Shown here: positions 45,539 to 55,925 of the stretch, piece by piece
Layout: each line of letters starts with the position of its first letter
Numbering within the stretch: position 1 is the stretch's first letter
Assembly (NCBI GenBank): GCA_039619475.1
Contig: CM077116.1
Coordinates: 279,883,258 to 279,947,257 of the forward strand
Source: Icerya purchasi
Taxonomy: Eukaryota; Arthropoda; Insecta; Hemiptera; Monophlebidae
Direction: 5' to 3'
Length of the DNA: 64,000 nt
The notes under the pieces: model-generated
Told to the model about the DNA's origin: nothing
The model's database searches: none
The model's input: the letters and a program-made list of their open reading frames with translations, nothing else
Made by a program: the position numbers and the translations under genes

Positions 45539-48500
45539 TTAAATTAGGGAGTAGAGACTGGTAGCCTGCAAGAAGGAGAAGAGTTTGTATGTTTTGATAT
45601 CATAGTCTGAAAGTAGAGATTCGAGAGATTCGTTTTGGATGTATAGGTCTCTTTGGGTTTGAAATTTTGGACAATCGATTAGTATGTGTTTGATGGAGGT
45701 GGGAACTGTGCAAGATTCACATATAGGTCGAGGCTGTTTGTTTAATATATAGCCATGAGTGAGAGCTGAGTGACCTGCTCTTAGTCTGAATAGTACGACT
45801 TCGTTTTTTCTGGGTTTTTGATATGAAGTTTGCCAGACATCTACGGTTTTCTTTATGGTTTTTAGTTTGTTTGTGTCTGGGATCTGATTCCAGTGTTGTT
45901 GGAACGATTTATATGCGACGGATTTACTGGATATTTTCAAGTCCGAAAGAGGAACTGGAACGTTTGGAATTGGGGAGATGATCAAGGACCGTTTTGCTAT
46001 TTCGTCCGCTTTCTCATTTTGACGGATGTTACAATGGGATCCAACAGACGATGATTTCTTTGTGTGAAAATGAGAGAGGGTACTTGCTATTTCTTGAGAA
46101 ATGGGGTGTTGTTTATTTTTATGGTAGTTTTGGATTGTGAGGAGTGCTGACAGTGAGTCTGTTAGAATTAGAATATTGTTTGTTGAGAGATCTATAGAGT
46201 AGTTTGTGGCTAATTTGAGGGCGTAGAGTTCAGTTGAGAGTACTGTGAAATGTGGCGGTAGTGGGTATGGTATTTCATTTTGATCGTGAATAATTGAGCA
46301 TCCTGCTCCGCTTGATTTGGCACCGTCAGTGTATATTTCGATGAAATTTGGATATTTGGTAAAGAGGTTGTTGAAGTGACGATTATAGATGAGAGGGTTA
46401 GATTGAGATTTATTCAGGTGCGTGAGTGACAGATCTATCTTTGGGGTGTATGAGGTCCAGGGCGGATTGATATTGCTGGGAAAGTGTTGGATACTAGTGT
46501 TCTTTAGGATGATTGATTTTAGAAGATTGTTATTGTTGTTAACGAGGGAGTTGGAAGGGCTCATGAAATGGAGAGAGCCGCTGAAGTTGGGGTTTGTGAG
46601 GACGTTGAGGATAGCATTTGTGGAGATAAAATGTCTTCGAATGTTTAATGGCGGTTCTGATGATTCGCTTTGAAGGCTTTCAACAAGAGTTGTTCGAAAT
46701 GCGTCTGTGATTAATCTTAGACATGTATTGTGAATGGTATTCAGTGAATCAAGTCGAGATTGAGAGGCGAATCCATACAGAGGTGAACCGTAGTCGATTA
46801 TTGGTCGGATAAGTGTGTGATAAAGCTTTCTAAGTGTGAATATCTGTCGGATCCGTATGAAGTATGAGCTAGCTTTTTTAATGCGTTAATCTTTTTGAAG
46901 CATCTGCTTTTGAGGTTTTGAATTTGTGGATTCCAGGAAGCGGTGTTGTCGAAGATAACTCCGAGATATTTGATACTGTTAGAAAGTGGCAAAGGTATAT
47001 TATCGATATTGATGTTAAGATTTTTCGGACATCTGTAATGCTTGCAGGAGTGAATTGCAGTGGATTTTTCTGGTGATATTCTGAGTCCGTTGCTCCGAGC
47101 CCGTTTTATTATTTGATTGACTGCTTTTTGGAGCAGGTTTTCTCCGACTTTTGGATCTTGACAGCTGATGGCTATATAGAAATCATCTGCATAGAGTGCT
47201 TTTATGACGAGAGGAGGAACCGAGAGGGGCTAGGTCGTCGATGCCGACGATGAAAAGAGTAGGGCTGAGAACAGCTCGCTGGGGCACACCATTTAGCAGT
47301 CCATGTGTACCTGAAAATGTGTTGGCAATGCGAACGACGAATTCTCGTATGTTGCAGAAAGTTGAATATGGAATGATGTAACACATTGCCGTCTATATTG
47401 ATTGAATTCGAAGCGTGCAGAATTTTGTTTGTTGATATCGTGTCGAAAGCTTTAGTGAAATATCGCCAGGAAATGATTTGTGTTATGATGGGCTTCGTTT
47501 ATTTTGCTATTTCATTGGATTAGTCGGTGAAGCGTTCATCTGCCTGGTCTGAATCCACATTGAGAGGGAGATAACTTGCCGTTTTGTTCAAGATACCATA
47601 GCAGTCTTCTGTTTACTATTCTTTCGAAAATTTTGCAAAGATTCGATGTTAAAGATATTGGTCTGTAGCTGTCGGCATGAAAAGGATTTTTATCAGGTTT
47701 CAGAAAAGGGATTACGATTGCTTTTCTCCACATGGTGGGAAAGGAGTGCAAAGTCCAGATATTATTGAAGATTTTGAGTAATAGATGTTTTATATTATCT
47801 GAAGTGTTTTGGAGAAATTGGATATGAAAATGGTCTGGACCTGGAGCTGAGATTTTTGAGGAGTTTATGGCGTCTTCGAGTTCTCTAAGAGTGATGTCTT
47901 GATTGAAAGTTTGATTGGATGTTTTAGTTAGAATATTGTGGTCTTGAAGCTGTTGATAGACGGTTGTGTTTGATATATTGCTCAAGTAATCTGCGAACGC
48001 ATTTGCTATTGCTGTGGGATCTATGTTGATAACGTTATTGATGAAGATGCTTTTTGGCGAAGAAATGCATTTTTTTGATTCTATACTCCGAATGGCTGCC
48101 CAGACCTGAGAGCTGGAAGTTGAGGAAATTTATATTCGAAATGTATTGTTTCCAGGAATCTCCTTTTGCTTGTTTGATAGTTCGCTGAGCTATTGCTCTC
48201 AGTTTGCGATAATTCAGGAGGTTGCAATAAGTGGGAGCCCTTTTCAGAGTTCTGAGGGCACTTCTACGATTTCGAATTGCTGATTGGCAGTTTTCTGACC
48301 ACCATGGAACTGATTTTTGGCGGGAAGCATTGCATTTAGGAATCGATTGAGATGCGTAGTCTAATATGTGATTTGTGAAAGACGATACTAGATTGTCGAT
48401 AGTTTGGTCGAAGTCGAGTTTGGGAATTTTTGAACATAATTCCTGGAAGAGGGCCCAGTTGGCATTTTTGAAATTCCATTTTTCAGGAGGATTTCCATCC

Positions 48501-49174
48501 GGCGGTAGATTAATGTTGAGATTGAGTAGCTGAGGGACATGGTCGCTTCCTGACATGTCAAAATGGTGGAATGTCTGAATGAGATGATTTAAGTTAGCTG
48601 TGCCGAATAGGAGGTCGATAGTAGACCAGCTGTTGTGAGAAGGGCTGAAATGAGTATGTTCTGTAGTATTGAAGATTGATAAATTATTGTCTTCTAGGAT
48701 CTCTTGAATCAGTTTTCCTTTATTGTTTGTATATGATCCGCCCCATAGGGGATTGTGGCTGTTAAGATCTCCTGCGACTATAAAAGGTGTAGGTAGTTAA
48801 TCAATCAGAGATTGTAAATCTTGCTTTGTTACTGTGAGATTAGGTGGTAAATATAGACAGCAGATGTTTATTTTTTCACCTGAGCCGAAATCGCAGGAGA
48901 CAGCTAGAGTTTGCAAGTGCGTGGTTATATTGATCTTTGAGTGCAAGATGTTATTCTTTATGGCTAGTAATACACCGCCATGTGCGCGCACTGTATTATC
49001 CAGTTCTTTGCGATAAATATTGTAGTTTTTTAGAATTAAAGTATTGGAGGATCGAAGGTTGGTTTCTTGAAGAGCTATAATGATTGGGTTATAGGATTTT
49101 AGCAGTATCTGGAAATCTTCGTAGTAGGCGAATAGTCCGTTGCAATTCCAATTTAGGATTGAGTTGGCAGACAT
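45539..49174 (-). pseudogene. I-clade ORF2 (APE-RT-RNase H), several lesions
   Basis: Starts with an ATG at 49174, 49 nt after the ORF1 stop. APE blocks: LNWNCNGLFAYYEDFQILL, LQETNL, then a TAA at 48799-48797 just before AGDLNSHNPLWGGS; the frame then continues through MSGSDHVPQLL. A frameshift lies near 48105. RT blocks: APGPDHFHIQFLQ, SYRPISLTSNLCKIFERIV, CGFRPGR, then a disrupted stretch (47536-47386) where the first catalytic Asp block should be, NGVPQRAVLSP (Arg in place of the usual Gly), YADD near 47190 and KYLGVIFD. RNase H: IYTDGAKSSGAGC near 46330, LSTELYALKLA, ILTDSLSALL, GSHCNIRQNEKADEIAKR with the preceding W-P missing. The Cys-His block CESCTVPTSIKHILIDCP and the end FLQATSLYSLI are intact. 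Confidence 0.88.
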
Positions 49175-49223
49175 TATGTACGAGTGGTGAGTAAGTGGTG
49201 TTTAGAGACACGGAGCGAGTGTT

Positions 49224-50609
49224 TCAGTTTGTTTGATTTTCGGTAAGAGGTACCGACCAGTCGGCTAGACAATTGATTTTGCCCTCGTTACCATCACGAA
49301 GGGCATTGACGATTTTTGTGAATCGGATTTCGGTTTGTTTGTCTTGTAGCGACGGGTATACTAGTCGGAGTATTGTGTTGAGGTCTGGTATGTTCATTTG
49401 GAGTTTTCCAGCTGCTTCGCATGGTTTTGTTGATTTTCTGACTTCTTCTAAGAAGTCAGTTATTTGATTATAAGTTATTCCATCTCCTTCTTGAAAGGAG
49501 TTTTCTAGATTTTTCAAAATTTCGGTGAATGGTGTTGGTTTTTCTTCTATTTTCTTCTTTTTTAGTTCATCCTCAGCGGTTTTTGTTGAACTTTTAGGCG
49601 AGATTTTGGTTACTGAAGCGTTGGAATTGGATGAAGATGTTGTGGATACCGGTCGATTGCGTTTATTTGATGGGTTTTGAGTTGCTTTGTTGTTCGGAGT
49701 TGGTTCATTGTTGATTTCTGTTGTTATTACTTGGTCGGTTTCGGTGGTTATTGGTGTTGTTGAGGCTTCGGGTTCAGTATTATTTCCATCGTTGAGGTTT
49801 TCGGTGATATCATCGTAATTGTCAATTAGGTCGCCTTCGTGAATAGGGTGAAAGGCTGTACTCGATACGCCTTTAGCGTTTATTCCTCGAGATGATGTTG
49901 GTATGTTATTGCATTTTGATGAAATATGGCCGGTTTTTTTACAGATGAAGCAAGTAATTTCGTCAATGGTGAGAAAGATACGGTACAATTCGCCGTCCAT
50001 ATCTATTTGTATAGTTGAGGGAACATTTTTTGTTTCTTCATGGATGTATACCTGGCGGCGAAAACTGTAAACGTTGTAGCCTACGTCATTTTGGTCCATC
50101 GATAGTTTCAGCGTTTCGATTTCAGAGGTGGCTTTGATATTCAGAAAATCGAGCGCTTCTTTCAAACATTCGTTCGATATATCTGGATAAACTTGCGATA
50201 GGATGAGCCTTTTCGATGTTTGTAGCATTTTACGTGCCTTCAGTAGGGTGCCGTTAATCTCGACTTGGCCGAAGTTGTTGATAAAAGTGTTAACAGTATC
50301 TTCGTCTGATAGAACTATGCACGCGCGGTCTCGCGAAATTTTCGATGCATGTGTGATTTTATCCGGCCCGATTTTGTCACCGACTGCTCTGATGTATTGA
50401 TTGATGTGAATGTCTTTGTGCGACGGGAAGACGATGGATAATTTTTTGCCGTTGATTTTATTCAGCTTGTTTGCATAGGATGTCTGGTTTTTTGGTGTGA
50501 AGATGACGGTTTTATTACGGTTAGCTTGCTTCGCATTTACAGGTACATTGGTTGTAGACGGAGTGTCGCTGTTGCTTGGTAATGAAGGGAAATCGTTTGG
50601 GTTGAGCAT
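49224..50609 (-). CDS. I-clade ORF1: Gag-like protein with CCHC knuckle
   Basis: A 461-residue open frame from an ATG at 50609. The N-terminus is polar and Asn/Thr-rich. A central domain (about 45-215) has the RNA-recognition-like segments seen in I-clade ORF1, for instance LILSQVYPDISNECLKEALD. A single CCHC knuckle, CFICKKTGHISSKC, lies near residue 222. A long Thr/Asn/Ser/Pro-rich region follows, then a helical C-terminus. It has no overlap with ORF2, unlike the I-type element at 9.4-13.9 kb. It is open but belongs to an element whose ORF2 is dead. Confidence 0.82.
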   Translation of the reverse strand: MLNPNDFPSLPSNSDTPSTTNVPVNAKQANRNKTVIFTPKNQTSYANKLNKINGKKLSIVFPSHKDIHINQYIRAVGDKIGPDKITHASKISRDRACIVLSDEDTVNTFINNFGQVEINGTLLKARKMLQTSKRLILSQVYPDISNECLKEALDFLNIKATSEIETLKLSMDQNDVGYNVYSFRRQVYIHEETKNVPSTIQIDMDGELYRIFLTIDEITCFICKKTGHISSKCNNIPTSSRGINAKGVSSTAFHPIHEGDLIDNYDDITENLNDGNNTEPEASTTPITTETDQVITTEINNEPTPNNKATQNPSNKRNRPVSTTSSSNSNASVTKISPKSSTKTAEDELKKKKIEEKPTPFTEILKNLENSFQEGDGITYNQITDFLEEVRKSTKPCEAAGKLQMNIPDLNTILRLVYPSLQDKQTEIRFTKIVNALRDGNEGKINCLADWSVPLTENQTN

Positions 50610-50640
50610 TTTGCGCGGGGCAACTGGTAAAGGCGTGTGG

Positions 50641-51029
50641 CCTTTACCGAGTTGGCTGGGCTAATTAATAACAATAGAATCACTTACCGTTTGGTCGATG
50701 AATAACAGTAAAAGTATAAACGGATCGGTGCATATGAATGTTCAGATAAGATAAGATAAGGAAATTACACGTTAAACACGAAAGAGTGAACACAGAAACA
50801 CACGACTTCTTTGCAACACTTAAGGTTAGCATTTTCGATAAAATTTTTGTTACTTATATTGTCACAATAAAAGTCTATAATGCGAATAAGTTATTTCTAT
50901 ATATGAATTCTGACGACCCATAAATATGAAAAAAGAATCACCGCTTTTTTTTTTTTTTTTTGAAAGTTAAATTCTTCTTAATTTTACTTTTTCACGTAGT
51001 TTACCGTAGCAACTTGCTCGGAAACTGAA
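50641..51029. other. Spacer, possible 5' UTR remnant
   Basis: AT-rich sequence with a GATAA pentamer repeat at about 50744-50762 and a T run near 50946-50964. No gene. Confidence 0.4.
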
Positions 51030-51890
51030 AGGAAAAACCTTATGAATTAGATCCGATCAAAAACATAAATGTAAAAATGAGAGCCAAGTTCAATACTAAG
51101 AATATGCGTGGTTGTCGACTGGACCGACAAAGAATTGAGATCTAAATAGGCGTGCCAAGTTCTGTAGATAATCCCGAAATTTATTTATAACAACATTCTA
51201 AAATAAATTTTAAAAAATCGTTTTCTTATTTCCTGTTTTTTTCTACTACAGCAATGTTTGATATTTAAAAATATAACTTCATAAATATTTGAACAGTGTC
51301 GAATTATTTACACAAAGCACAGATAATAATTTAGGATAAATTCTAACGATTTTACTTGGCTAGTTGTTACCAGCAAACCAAATTTTTAGAAGAGTAAGAT
51401 ATGTTGATCTTACAATATAAAAACGGTAATTTGCCTATAACATAAAGAAGATAAGTTGATTAGCCAAATATAAGATAACTTGTATTTGAAAACTAGCCAA
51501 GTCAAATCGTTAGAATTTATCCTAAACTATTATCTGCTTTGTGTAAATAATTCGACCAGTTTGTCGATGGGTTGAATTTTTGACACCCAAGAAAAAAAAA
51601 AAAATTAAAAAAAAAAAATTTGACTAGTCAAATTTAAGATATATATTTTTAAATAGCAAACATTGTTGTAGCAGCAAAAAAAAAAAAAAAGAACAAGAAA
51701 TTGTGTTTTAATTTTAGGATGTTGTATATTCTGATAAACGAAATTTCAAGATTATCTACAAAACTTTGCACACTTATTTAGATCGCAATTCTTTTGTCGA
51801 CGAAGTCAACAACCGCGCATATTCTTAATATTAAACTTGGCCTCTACTTTTAAAATTAATGTTTTTGCTGGGATATCATTACTTTTTGTA
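51030..51890. repeat. Large imperfect palindrome (~860 bp)
   Basis: Two arms of roughly 340-370 bp are inverted copies. For example GCCAAGTTCAATACTAAGAA (about 51082) pairs with the complement of the stretch near 51815-51834, TGAGATCTAAATAGGCGTGC pairs with the complement near 51775-51795, and GATAAATTCTAACGATTTTA (about 51337) pairs with the complement of the stretch near 51495-51513. The centre of about 110 bp is AT-rich with no ORF. Arms carry scattered mismatches and small indels. This looks like a fold-back type non-autonomous transposon, though I cannot define a target duplication. Confidence 0.78.
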
Positions 51891-51906
51891 AAAAAAATAT
51901 TATTAT

Positions 51907-52420
51907 TATTCGTTAAAATTCAAATTCAAATCGTTTATTCTTCAAAATAGGCTTACAAAATGAGCACTTTTTGAAGATCAAGTTATCGAGTTCGTCTATC
52001 CCCTAACTCTAAAACTACCACCACTTCGGACCTGTATGGCCGAGGGGAAGAAGTGGCAAGAAACCCTCACTGCAGCACACAGGGCCCTACAAATATGTCA
52101 TGTTACTTTCATCTCCCTTTTTTACAATTATGTCAAAATCAGTATACACTATATCATGTTCATTTCCTGCGCTGTGCTGTAACCGCATTGCTCCGTAATA
52201 TATATGTTTATCATTAAGACACAGTCATCTATTTTATAATAAGTTTTATCAAGCAGAACTTGTTTCACAGCGATTTTAATAAAGTTATTTTCCGGTAGGT
52301 CAAGTATCTCGATTGGAATTTTATTATAAAAACGCACACAAAGACTTATTAATAAAAAAATCGATTGCTTGGAAAATATATCAAATCGTAAAAATTCACT
52401 GTTTTCTGATTTTTTTTCTC
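51907..52420 (-). pseudogene. LINE 3' end: RT C-terminus and UTR
   Basis: On the - strand, from about 52400, ISLCVRFYNKIPIEILDLPE followed by NNFIKIAVKQVLLDKTYYKI and DD matches the C-terminal tail of insect LINE RTs in which the form RFYNKLP...LP is conserved. The following 3' UTR (CAGTGAGGGTTTCTTGCCAC, then the CGGTGGTAG-like part and AAAGTGC...GCCTATTTTGAAGAATAAA) ends in a TTTGAA-type repeat at 51907-51930. I recognise this UTR style from common insect LINEs but cannot name the family. It abuts the large palindrome. Confidence 0.65.
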
Positions 52421-52449
52421 CCTTTGTATACACACACACACACACTATT

Positions 52450-54455
52450 ACCAGAGCTGAACGCTAAATTTCAACTTTCTAGGTTACCTGGAATTGGTTT
52501 AGGTTTTTGATCTATGTATATATGTCAGTCAGTGATAAAAATGCCGATTTTTAGACGTTAATATCTCAATATCCGTCTGAGTTGTATTAATGAAATTTGG
52601 GATTCTAGTTAATCTAAGGAGGGGTTTAATAAATAAACGAAATTTCACGTGTTTATGTTTAATTGAATATTAAGTTATTAAGGGGTTAACTGCGAATGAT
52701 TCGTGCAATATAACACACGGCTGCTGCGTCGTCGCCAGTTCCTTTTTCTCGACTTGAATTTGGCTTGACAGGCTGCCGCGTGTCTAGATTAGTAATAACG
52801 AAAGGTATTGCGCATAATCATTTTATTTTAACAGAAATATAATCGCGCGATGGATTTCAAAATAATAATTAAGCCGTAAATGTAAAGTGTAATAATAAAC
52901 CTAGAAGGAAAAATTCCGCAGTTTTCTTACCAGTCCTGAGGAGGATAAGTATTTATTTACAATGGAAAACCTCAAAAACAAAGCAGACCTTGAAATTAAA
53001 TCCTACCAACAGTACGGTATTATGTATGTAACGCGTATTTATAATTAGAGACAGGAGCTCTAATTAGACTCTGCATCACTTATAGATCCCTCCGGCTATA
53101 CATCGATAACAATATACACAGACGTAATATTAAACCAAACCAGTTTTAAATTAAAACTGGACGACCGATGATTTTGCGAAAATAGTTCAGTCGTATATAA
53201 TAGCGATTACCAACTATAAAAAAAGAAAAAGAAAAAGAAAAAAGAGGTTATACGTTCACCGCGCATATGTGTCTTTTTTATGTTTGTTCTCGCGTAAAAT
53301 TCGAATATTCAGACCGATTTTAATGATTCTTCGTTCATTCGATAGCATACCGATCACATGAGTTTTGATCGGTGAACCAGATGTTCAGTAGTCATCAAAA
53401 TAAACGTTAAAAAAGCGGGTCTCTTTAGAGAAATTTTTATTCATACAACAATCACGATTGACGCAATATGATCAATATTAACGAGACCACGGATAAGAAA
53501 ACGAATTTTTAATATGAAGCTCGATGTTAATTGAAATCGATAAATTTCAAATAGAGAAAACTGAAGCAACTGTGAAGCCAAAAAAAAAAAAAAGAAAAGA
53601 CAAAAACAACTACGAAACCATTTACCAGCTGATTGTTGATAGAAAAACATTACGTGTCTTTTACTCGGTATTTAAGCATACCGAATGTGATATTCGAATA
53701 ATAATAATCCCGTTTATTTATTGGAAACTGTATCAGCCGCTGGTGGTACCGATTTATAATTTCGCCATGTACATCGGTGATTATTTACTGAGTGGTGACG
53801 AAAATTAAAACAAAAAAAAAAGAGTTTCTTTAGAGATTTGCTTTCGTTGTTTAATTTAGTCGGACAAATTTAGTCGAAACATTTCCCTTAGAATACGAAC
53901 GCTCAAAATTATAAAATTAAATGGCTGATGAACGAAAGTTAAAGAACTACAGCGCCGGTTCATACAAACGTAGATTCGAATAAAGATAATTGAAGCCCTC
54001 AAAGCAAGTTCATCCCTGACAAATTTGAACATTGTACTGTTTAACCGATACCCGGGGGGCTCTTTACATCATTTTTAGTCTCGATAGATGAAGAGTTTCT
54101 GTTCTATGTTGTTCGCTCATTCGCTCTTCTAAAATATTTATCTATAAAACGGTCAGTGTTGTGTTTACACTAATAACACACCTCGACGACGGTTGTTTAT
54201 CTTTTTGTTGCAATCGGCATTTCGATACTCAGAAAAAGAGAAGCCGCCATTTGGTAGCACTCTATCAATGACCAAAAAAAAAACCAAAATTTCTCTATCC
54301 GTATTATCACTGGGAAAAAATGTATAACATTAAAGATTGCAACGCCATGTTTAAATTCTGCAGCTTCTTGTCTTTCTGTATATTCGGGGTCTCTTTAGTT
54401 TCTTGCATAATTTCGATTCATCTAACGCCTATTTTGCTATTAAATTTCGCACCGT
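52450..54455. other. Non-coding stretch with small unassigned ORF
   Basis: Mainly unique AT-rich sequence with an AAAAAG repeat near 53221-53245. A + strand ORF of 94 codons at 53524-53808 begins with a Lys-rich run and ends with aromatic-rich residues; it matches nothing I know and may be chance. No transposon signature is seen. Confidence 0.4.
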
Positions 54456-54459
54456 GATT

Positions 54460-54738
54460 CATGGGCGTCGCCAGCCTTGGAGCTTTGAAACTTTTTAATA
54501 AACTGGCCATGTATTCATAGGCGCGTTATCATGGACAATTCGGAAGACTTTTATAATTTCATTATAAAAATTTGCCAGAAACCCACGAAAACTATGTTTT
54601 AATTTGGATTTTATTCTTGTTTAATAAAATATTAAGCCTTTACAAATTATAAATTTTATTTTTCCTATAACTCATATCCTCTTTCTATCATCTTGCCCCC
54701 CCCCCTGGATCATCGGCTGGCAACACCCTTGCCATGAT
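54460..54738. mobile_element. Probable MITE with GTxGCCAGCC ends
   Basis: The left end CATGGGCGTCGCCAGCC (54460-54476) and the right end read inward, CATGGCAAGGGTGTTGCCAGCC, are similar inverted ends enclosing about 240 bp of AT-rich DNA with a C run at about 54695-54705. This type of end is common among hAT MITEs, but I could not find an 8-bp duplication. Confidence 0.45.
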
Positions 54739-54739
54739 T

Positions 54740-54926
54740 GTTCCTTTTCTGCGGTGTGCTGTAAGATTCGTTAGATCTCGTTTTTTTTATTACACTGTAT
54801 CATATGTAACCTATCTACATCCAATTAATATTATTTCACTCTTCGCAGTTTCACAGTAACATTCGCTGGATCTTAATATTCATATTATTTACAACGTTTC
54901 TTCTGTAACCCTACATTGGTGACCCC
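54740..54926 (+). repeat. Possible LTR remnant with primer-site-like motif
   Basis: The sequence ends CTACA and is followed by TTGGTGACCCC (54916-54926), which matches the start of a primer site found in many Gypsy elements (TGGTGACCCCGACGTG). Only the first ten bases fit. No partner LTR or coding region is nearby, so it may be a fragment or chance. Confidence 0.3.
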
Positions 54927-55399
54927 TCTTTGAGAAAGCACATTCTGCGGAAGTATAGAGTTATTGGAGATATTACTTGCTACTCAGATCATTGTTCGTT
55001 CTTAGTTTCGTATCAGATGTAGATTTTTTAGAATGTACAGCATTTCGGACAAGCATTTCCTCATGTATCCGGTAGGCGCGCCCGCCTGTTCAGCTACTGC
55101 CCCACTAGCGTCTCGCCTATTGTCCCACTCGGCAATATAACCTGAGCTTCTTAAGCAGCAGCCATTTATTTGTCTTCCTAATCATCATTTCTCCGTAGTA
55201 AAGGGTAGCAAATTTTATCCTTACTGGCAGGTTAATATGAGGTATTTGTTTATGTTTATAGATTTTATCATTAACCCTGATGGCTAATATTGCAAAAATT
55301 TCTGAATTTAGTTTATATTATAAATTAAGGTACGGTAAAATGGTAGTTTTCAGTCTATTCCTGCCTTTCTGGTTTGTCAAAATTTCCTCAGCTACTACG

Positions 55400-55925
55400 A
55401 AGGAATTTTGGTACCTAACCGTTCACTATCCTAAAAGTACCTCGCGGTAAAGCTGAACCGGTTACTGACATATAAAAGACACTGTGAGAATACGAAAAAT
55501 AAGAGAAACAGGCTCTTACGAAAACTGATTAGGGTGCAGATCCTCGTGTACTGAGAACATCAGCGCCAGCACTTTGTTATTCGGCCGGGGAGTATGCTTG
55601 TTCAGTGTGGCGTAATTCGACACACGCTAAGAAGGTTGAAGTGATGCTCAATGAGACTAATAGGATAATTACGGGTTGTTTAAGACCAACACCAATACCA
55701 AAACTAAAAGTGTTACGCGGAATTGCACCTCGAAATATAAAACGAGAAGTAGCAGCAATGACAGAAAAATCTAAACAAGGAACAGATTATTGTAGACACA
55801 CCCTTTATATGGACACGAGACACCGATCAATCCTATGCAAATTTGAGGATATAATGTCAAAAACTATACCTGACAATGCGATCCAGGTTGATGCCTACTG
55901 GGCGAAGAAGGAACTACGACGCTGA
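55400..55925 (+). pseudogene. LINE RT C-terminal fragment
   Basis: Decayed frames near 55430-55600 give KYLAVKLNRLLTYKRHCENT then RNRLLRKL, the thumb region that in the family reads YLGVTLDRTLSYKxH. The ORF at 55605-55925 continues with STHAKKVEVMLNETNRIITG, CLRPTPIPKLKVLRGIAPRN and a helical tail. This is the C-terminal part of an RT of the type common in insect and cnidarian LINEs. Only the end survives, with one frame change; no poly(A) was located. Confidence 0.72.

Larger units (their letters stand above)
45471..50640 (-). mobile_element. I-clade LINE, near full length, ORF2 broken
   Basis: A - strand element: ORF1 50609-49224, ORF2 about 49174-45539, a 3' UTR of under 50 bp and a poly(A) tail (T run 45471-45492). 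The APE-RT-RNase H layout and one CCHC knuckle in ORF1 place it with I-clade elements. ORF1 is open while ORF2 has at least three lesions. The 5' limit is uncertain; 50641-50830 may still be 5' UTR and includes a GATAA repeat at about 50744-50762. No target duplication was found. Confidence 0.82.

Noticed and set aside
53524..53808. 94-codon + strand ORF, possible small host gene
   Set aside because: It begins in a Lys run from an A tract, and has no signal, domain or conserved feature that I can see. Chance in AT-rich DNA is the simpler reading.
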